Of a stretch of 64,000 bases of DNA, positions 59,431 to 64,000 are shown piece by piece (positions within the stretch are counted from its first letter, which is position 1; the number at the start of each line of letters is the position of its first letter). A model generated the notes under the pieces. That model saw only the letters and a program-made list of their open reading frames with translations. It was not told the DNA's origin and made no database searches. The translations under genes and the position numbers were made by a program. The DNA comes from Bog-473 sp963742035. Lineage in GTDB: Bacteria; Actinomycetota; Acidimicrobiia; Acidimicrobiales; RAAP-2. The stretch lies in contig CAVUKH010000006.1 in NCBI GenBank assembly GCA_963742035.1, positions 62,001 to 126,000 of the forward strand. Reading direction: 5' to 3'.

Positions 59431-60195
59431 CTACTTGAACATGTCGCCGAGGACCTTGGCCGCCCCGACGCCGGCGGCGGCACCCTCGACGCCGTGGTGG
59501 TCATCGCGGTCGGGCAGGTACTCGCCGATCACGCCTGCAAGCACCGGCAGCGGCATCGACTGCAACCAGATTCGTCCTGGCCCCGTCAGCACGGCGAAAT
59601 GGTGGCCGTCCGAACCCATGTAGCGGTTGGCCAGGCCGGGCACCTTCTGTACCGAGAAGGTCACCGAGGCCTGGAAGAGGCCGGCGTGGCCGGGGTGGAC
59701 GCGCATCGTCTGTCCGGCGGCCAGGTCGTAGACGATGACCTCGCCCGAGAGGTCGATGAAGGCCCGGCCTGTGCCGGCGATCTTCTGCAGGATGAATCCC
59801 TCGCCGCCGAACACACCGCCGCGGAACGACTGCTGGAATCCCATGGAAAGCTCGATCCCCGGCGTGGCCGCCATGAACCCATGTCGGTGGACCATGAACT
59901 CGTTCCCCGGTGCGACGTCGATCGGCAGAATGTGACCGGGGAATTTCGAGGCGAAGGCGATGGAACCGGCACCGCCTTGGGCGGTATAGGTCGTCATCAT
60001 GAACGAGGCGCCCGACACGGCGCGCTTGACCGCACCCATGATCCCTTTGCCGCCCATGCCACCGCCGGTGTTGGTGGCCATTTGGACGGCGTCCGACATC
60101 CAGGAGAATTCGCCGGCCTCCGACACGATTGACTCGCCGTCGGCGAGCGAGAGCTCGAGTACCGGCATCGTGGTTCCGTGGATCGTCTCTTCCAT
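59431..60195 (-). CDS. AIM24 / TIGR00266 family protein
   Basis: 254 residues. Jelly-roll-type protein: SLADGESIVSEAGEFSWMSDAVQMATNTGGG, TYTAQGGAGSIAFASKFPGHILPIDV, FMAATPGIELSMGFQ and FVGGEGFILQKI-type motifs, ending in DRDDHHGVEGAA. The family is widespread in bacteria and mitochondria with no agreed function. AGGAGG seven nt before the ATG. It follows the membrane gene at 60234 by 38 bp and may share its transcript. Confidence 0.93.
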   Translation of the reverse strand: MEETIHGTTMPVLELSLADGESIVSEAGEFSWMSDAVQMATNTGGGMGGKGIMGAVKRAVSGASFMMTTYTAQGGAGSIAFASKFPGHILPIDVAPGNEFMVHRHGFMAATPGIELSMGFQQSFRGGVFGGEGFILQKIAGTGRAFIDLSGEVIVYDLAAGQTMRVHPGHAGLFQASVTFSVQKVPGLANRYMGSDGHHFAVLTGPGRIWLQSMPLPVLAGVIGEYLPDRDDHHGVEGAAAGVGAAKVLGDMFK

Positions 60196-60233
60196 GGCTT
60201 GGCCTCCTCGGTCTGGGTCTTGATTGATGTGGG

Positions 60234-61034
60234 CTACGCCGTGGAGGGGCGCCTCGGATTGGGCCGGTCGCGCAGTTCCACGTCTGCCGACAGTAGGTCC
60301 TGCCCGGGTCCCTGCGCACCCGTCACCAGTCGTTCAGCCAGGGTGACCTCCATGAGCCCCAAGGCCATGCCGAAGAGGTCGCCCAGGATGAAGGTCGTGA
60401 GGAAGACCGCCCAGATGTGCTCGTGGGGAACGAGCTCGGCCACGAAGACAACGACTTCGTGTTCGAGCGCCAGCGGCAGGGTGATGATCAAGAAGACCAG
60501 CATGAAGTGCGGCCACACCAACTGCAGTGAGCGCTTGAAGGCGTCTGGAACCGAGCTGTCGAGCAGGTTGATCAGAGGACCGACCAGGGCGAAGAGCGTC
60601 CCGATAATCAGCCCGGGAATCACCAGGAACACCGACGCGACGGCGCTGATGACGACCAGGATCCCTTCCGCGATCAGCAGGCGCCCCCAGGGCAGGGTCC
60701 GCAGCACGGTGAGGACGGGCTGCGCCGGCTCGTTGCGCTCCACCGAGCCCACCAGGCGTTCGAGCATGCCGGCGTAGAAGGTCAACCCCAGGGCGGAGGA
60801 GGCGAACAGAACCGCCCCGATCACCGACCCGATGCCCAGGTTGTCGACGGCCACCTCGGTGTAGAAGGTCCCCTGAATCGCATCGAGGCCGAAAATGACA
60901 AGGCCGGGCACGATGACACGGGCCGGCTCCATCCGGGCGGTGCGCCACGACACCGCAACGAGCTCCAGCGGATGGAGGGTGTGGCGCGAGGGTTGGCCCG
61001 ACTCGGACGCCGGCCCGGCGTCGCCCGCGCTCAT
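60234..61034 (-). CDS. Membrane protein, unknown function
   Basis: 266 residues, about six helices: VIVPGLVIFGLDAIQGTF, SVIGAVLFASSALGLTFYAG, LLIAEGILVVISAVASVFLVI, FMLVFLIITLPLAL and IWAVFLTTFILGDLFGMALG. It resembles DUF975-like/YciC-type bacterial membrane proteins in layout. ATG 61034 shares ATGA with the methyltransferase upstream, so they are co-translated. Confidence 0.8.
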   Translation of the reverse strand: MSAGDAGPASESGQPSRHTLHPLELVAVSWRTARMEPARVIVPGLVIFGLDAIQGTFYTEVAVDNLGIGSVIGAVLFASSALGLTFYAGMLERLVGSVERNEPAQPVLTVLRTLPWGRLLIAEGILVVISAVASVFLVIPGLIIGTLFALVGPLINLLDSSVPDAFKRSLQLVWPHFMLVFLIITLPLALEHEVVVFVAELVPHEHIWAVFLTTFILGDLFGMALGLMEVTLAERLVTGAQGPGQDLLSADVELRDRPNPRRPSTA

Positions 61035-61861
61035 GCGGGGTTCCAACCGTCCCCGACGAAATCGAAGAGTTGCTGGCTGGGGTCGAAGGGTGCGGTTGCC
61101 CCATTGAGGCGGTGGCGCCCGACGGCCAAGACCGTCCCCTCCGGTGCCTCGTAGTCCAGTTCGGTGAACCCGGCGTCGGCGAAGTCGGCGCGGATTGCCG
61201 GCGTCAGGTCCGGGGGGCGCCGGTGCCGGGTCCACAGCACCTGGCCGCCCGGGACGCAGAAGCCCCGCATCGCCTCGATGGTGCGCGTGATGTCCGCCGG
61301 GCTGATGTTCCCGAACACCCCGCAGACCAACACGATGTCGGCCGGCAGCGCATCGGCATCGGCATCGGCATCGGCATCGACGTACGACCGGCCAAGCGAC
61401 GCATCCCCCTCGATTACCCGGATCCGGTCGGCAACGCCGGCGGCGGCGGCGCGTTCCCGGGCGAAGGCCACCAGGGCAGGATCGAGCTCCACCAACACCG
61501 CCGATACCTCCGGGCCCCTTGGATGGGCCGCCACGACGTCGATCACGTCACGCCCCTGACCCGCACACATGCTCACAATCCGGATCCGCTCTGCATGGGT
61601 GTCACGAGACGCCCCCGCCCTTGGCCCGACCTCGTCCAAGGCGGCGCGCAACATCGACTGCACTGTCCGCAACCGCAGCGAGAGATGCGATGAGGGGTCC
61701 TCGTAGGACGCATGCCACCGCACCCAGTGCGAGGCGGCGGCCGATGGAGGGGCCGATCCGCTCCCCGACGCCGGGCCAGGCCCGCTGCCCGACGCAGCGC
61801 CAGACCCGCTGCCCGAAGCAGGGCCAGACCGGCCAGCGTCTGGATGGTCCCCGGGCGCCAT
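61031..61861 (-). CDS. Class I SAM-dependent methyltransferase
   Basis: 276 residues. A Ser/Gly/Pro repeat-rich N-terminus of about 45 residues (SGSGSGAASGSGPGPAS), then IRIVSMCAGQGRDVIDVV (SAM motif I), VSAVLVELDPALV (acidic motif II) and ADIVLVCGVFGNIS. A five-fold Asp-Ala run before the last motif comes from a DNA microsatellite. Substrate unknown. ATG 61861 is 47 bp from the start of the divergent D12 methylase. Confidence 0.83.
   Translation of the reverse strand: MAPGDHPDAGRSGPASGSGSGAASGSGPGPASGSGSAPPSAAASHWVRWHASYEDPSSHLSLRLRTVQSMLRAALDEVGPRAGASRDTHAERIRIVSMCAGQGRDVIDVVAAHPRGPEVSAVLVELDPALVAFARERAAAAGVADRIRVIEGDASLGRSYVDADADADADALPADIVLVCGVFGNISPADITRTIEAMRGFCVPGGQVLWTRHRRPPDLTPAIRADFADAGFTELDYEAPEGTVLAVGRHRLNGATAPFDPSQQLFDFVGDGWNPA
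61350..61379. repeat. Five GCATCG microsatellite units in the methyltransferase gene
   Basis: On the coding strand the copies read GATGCC-type pairs and encode an Asp-Ala run. Period six, so copy-number change keeps the frame. Confidence 0.88.
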
Positions 61862-61907
61862 GACCGCCCATCGTAGGGTGGTCGGCCGTGACCGCTCCAA
61901 GCCCTCC

Positions 61908-63080
61908 ATGATCAAATACATCGGCTCGAAGCGCCGCCTCGTCCCGGTCCTCGCCCGCATCTGCCGGGCCTCCGGTGCTCGCACTGCCCTCGACCTCTTC
62001 ACCGGCACCACCCGCGTCGCCCAGGCCTTCAAGGCGCAGGGCGTCCACGTCACCGCCGTCGACAGCGCCCGCTACGCCCACACCTTCGCTCGCACGTACA
62101 TCGAGACGGATGCCGCCGCCACCGACGCCGCCGCGCTCCGGGCGGCCATCACCCACCTCAGCGCCCTCCCCGGCAAACCGGGCTACGTCACCGAGACCTT
62201 CAGCCATCAGGCCCGGTTCTTCCAACCGCACAACGCCGCTCGGATAGATGCCGTGCGGGACGCCATCGACTCGGAGTATGCGGGGTCGCCCTTGTTCCCC
62301 CTCCTGTTGACCTCTTTGATCGAAGCGGCGGACCGCGTCGACTCGACCACTGGCGTCCAGATGGCGTACGTGAAGCAATGGGCGCCCCGCTCATCGAAGC
62401 CCTTGGAGCTCCGCGTCCCCGAGTTGCTGCGCGGACCGGGGCGCGCCATCCGGGGCGATGCCGTGGCGCTGACATCGGCACCGGCACCGAGGTTGGGTTC
62501 GTTCGACATGGCGTACCTGGATCCGCCGTACAACCAGCACCGGTATTTCACCAACTACCACGTGTGGGAGACGTTGGTGGCCTGGGATGCCCCCGAGGCC
62601 TACGGCGTGGCCCGGAAGCGGCTGGACGCGCGTGACCCATCCACACGATCCGCCTTCAACTCAAAGCGCACCATGCCGGCCGCACTGGCTTCGGTGGTCC
62701 AGTCGGTCGACTGTGAACTGCTGGTGCTGTCCTACAACAACGAGTCGTGGCTGGGGCTGGAGGAGCTCGAGGCGATGTGCTCCAGCGGAAGATCGGTGGC
62801 GACGCTGTCGTTCGACTCAGCCCGCTACGTGGGGGCCCGCATCGGCATCTTCGACCCTTCCGGGCGCAAGGTCGGACGCGTGAGCCATCTCTCGAACCAG
62901 GAGTTGCTCGTCATCGCCGGCGAGCCGGCGCTCGTGCGCCGAGTGGTGGAGGCGGCCGAGGTGGACGAGGTGGACGACGGTGCGGAGGTGGGCACCGGTG
63001 CCGGGCTGGGCGGCGCCACGGGCGCTGCATCCGGCGTGGTCGCCACCGGTCGGTCGGATCGGCTACAACAGGCGACGTGA
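61908..63080 (+). CDS. D12-class N6-adenine DNA methyltransferase, apparently without a restriction partner
   Basis: 390 residues from ATG 61908. MIKYIGSKRRLVPVLARI and ALDLFTGTTRVAQAF (SAM motif) open the protein; DPPY catalytic motif is in MAYLDPPYNQHRYFTNYH, and the region between binds DNA. The C-terminal ~45 residues are acidic/Gly-rich. This is Dam-like, modifying adenine. No restriction nuclease or specificity subunit lies beside it; the next gene (PPK2) starts in its stop codon (GTGA). TAGGGT at 61873-61878 may be its -10. Confidence 0.92.
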   Translation: MIKYIGSKRRLVPVLARICRASGARTALDLFTGTTRVAQAFKAQGVHVTAVDSARYAHTFARTYIETDAAATDAAALRAAITHLSALPGKPGYVTETFSHQARFFQPHNAARIDAVRDAIDSEYAGSPLFPLLLTSLIEAADRVDSTTGVQMAYVKQWAPRSSKPLELRVPELLRGPGRAIRGDAVALTSAPAPRLGSFDMAYLDPPYNQHRYFTNYHVWETLVAWDAPEAYGVARKRLDARDPSTRSAFNSKRTMPAALASVVQSVDCELLVLSYNNESWLGLEELEAMCSSGRSVATLSFDSARYVGARIGIFDPSGRKVGRVSHLSNQELLVIAGEPALVRRVVEAAEVDEVDDGAEVGTGAGLGGATGAASGVVATGRSDRLQQAT

Positions 63081-64000
63081 GCAAGCACGATCACGGGGGC
63101 CACCACGTGGGCGCCCATGACGGCAATTCCCACGGCAGTGGATCCCACGGGGGCGGCGACGAGACAGCGAGCTCGACGAGGCACGACCTTGATGGGTCCG
63201 CGCCACGATTGCCCTACCCACGGTTGGAGGACTGCGACCTCTCACTGAAGGTCTCCAAGGACGAGGAGGCGAAGCGGCTCGGCAAGGCGCAACGCCGCCT
63301 GTTGCACCTGCGGCTGATCAATGGCGGTCAGCTCAACAATGGTGAGCTCGGCCCGCCGGTGTGCATCGTCTTCGAGGGCTGGGACGCCGCCGGCAAGGGT
63401 GGTGCCATCAAGCGGCTGGTCGAGCCGCTCGACCCCCGCCACGTGCACGTGGCGCCGTTCGCTGCGCCGACGCCAGACGAGTTGCGGCACCACTTCCTGT
63501 GGCGCTTCTGGCCGCCGCTGCCGGGATGGGGCGGCATGACCATCTTCGACCGCAGTTGGTACGGGCGCGTGTTGGTCGAGCGGGTGGAGAACTTCGCCAC
63601 CGAGGTGCAGTGGCGACGCGCCTACCAAGAGATCGCCGACTTCGAACACTCGCTGGCCGAAGAGGGAATGGTCGTGATCAAGCTCTGGATGCACATGTCG
63701 GACGAGGAGCAGTTGCGCCGGTTCGAACGTCGCCGGGACGATCCGCTCAAGGCGTGGAAGCTGACCGACGAGGACTGGCGCAACCGCGAGAAGCGTCCGC
63801 AGTACAACGAGGCGGTGGCGGACATGCTGCGCTTGACCAACGGCCCGTTGGCGCCCTGGGACGTGATTTCGTCGGAGAGCAAGCGGAATGGGCGGGTCGA
63901 GGTCATTGAGACCGTCATCCGGCACATGGAGGAAGGAATGTTGCGCTGGGGCGTGCCGGTGCCGGACCGTGACGCCGAGGAGGAGACCGAGCTGGCGCTG
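63077..64000 (+). CDS. Polyphosphate kinase 2 family protein, C-terminus beyond the window
   Basis: The frame is open from GTG 63077 to the right edge (308 codons). Walker A is GWDAAGKGGAIKRL and Walker B is FDRSWYGRVLVERVE; AWKLTDEDWRNREK follows, the PPK2 pattern. It transfers phosphate between polyphosphate and nucleotides; direction is not decided by sequence. The first ~27 residues are unusually rich in His (HDHGGHHVGAHDGNSHGSGS), absent from typical PPK2. It overlaps the D12 gene stop (GTGA). Confidence 0.93.
   Translation, partial: MSKHDHGGHHVGAHDGNSHGSGSHGGGDETASSTRHDLDGSAPRLPYPRLEDCDLSLKVSKDEEAKRLGKAQRRLLHLRLINGGQLNNGELGPPVCIVFEGWDAAGKGGAIKRLVEPLDPRHVHVAPFAAPTPDELRHHFLWRFWPPLPGWGGMTIFDRSWYGRVLVERVENFATEVQWRRAYQEIADFEHSLAEEGMVVIKLWMHMSDEEQLRRFERRRDDPLKAWKLTDEDWRNREKRPQYNEAVADMLRLTNGPLAPWDVISSESKRNGRVEVIETVIRHMEEGMLRWGVPVPDRDAEEETELAL

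Noticed and set aside
1..64000. CRISPR arrays, insertion sequences, prophage or rRNA operon
   Set aside because: No regularly spaced 25-40-bp repeats, no transposase or integrase motifs, no phage structural genes and no rRNA-like stretches were seen.

Overview
This window is a gene-dense, high-GC bacterial chromosome segment, most probably from an uncultured or deep-branching actinobacterium of the Acidimicrobiia type. Clues are: F420-type enzymes (an LLM-class oxidoreductase and a Ddn-like protein); an HrcA/CIRCE heat-shock circuit; a FolP2-type DHPS homologue; an HU protein with a lysine/alanine-rich tail; a short WWLASDGKWYPP-type N-terminal motif at 45008; a DUF2510-type domain at 48243; and GYW-type propeller repeats fused to a secreted GH43 domain. 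Taxonomy is an inference; no rRNA gene is present. Many genes appear to be transcribed without leaders, with a TAnnnT -10 element only 6-9 nt before the start codon. Others have a strong AGGAGG site or a 4-bp stop/start overlap with the previous gene.

Left third (1-33 kb): mainly housekeeping genes. dnaG runs off the left edge. Then come ppdK, a MarR regulator divergent from a DrrAB-like ABC exporter, and a minus-strand chain uppS / membrane protein / recO / hemW / glyS. Next are a hemerythrin-like protein, dinG, and the long minus-strand cluster hrcA-dnaJ-rsmE-HIT-phoH-ybeY-corC-era under a CIRCE operator. lepA is divergent from rpsT. A chain trx-folP-holA follows, with holA frameshifted in a G7 run. 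An APH-like kinase, a PAC2 protein and an LLM oxidoreductase precede leuS. A tRNA-Ala(GGC) lies divergent from leuS.

Middle (33-48 kb): accessory metabolism and membrane proteins. These include a cupin, a VOC protein overlapping a zinc alcohol dehydrogenase, a multispan membrane protein, an SDR, and a DUF885 HEAVPGHH protein. A DUF929/VKOR disulfide-forming pair is followed by several small membrane proteins. An HU-like protein with a strong intrinsic terminator, a DUF5522 protein, a frameshifted DUF4190-type membrane protein, a second zinc alcohol dehydrogenase and a diiron ferritin-like protein complete the region.

Right third (48-64 kb): the least ordinary part. A five-gene minus-strand operon (52292 to 48623) encodes a small unknown protein, three proteins that together carry six divergent YbjQ-like modules, and a SnoaL-like protein. 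After it come a Ddn-like protein with a triple repeat in its leader and a secreted GH43 enzyme with six GYW repeats. A Yx(F/W/Y)xxD-motif exported protein, a VOC / carboxymuconolactone-decarboxylase-like / AttH-like cluster and a membrane-anchored protein with an RRD tandem repeat come next. An AIM24 protein, a membrane protein overlapping a SAM methyltransferase, an apparently orphan D12-class adenine methylase and a PPK2 kinase with a histidine-rich N-terminus (cut by the right edge) close the window.

Three genes (holA, the DUF4190 protein, and the first YbjQ protein) each look one base away from a continuous frame. This is either a sequence-quality problem or unrecognised recoding. I see no CRISPR array, insertion sequence, prophage or rRNA gene.
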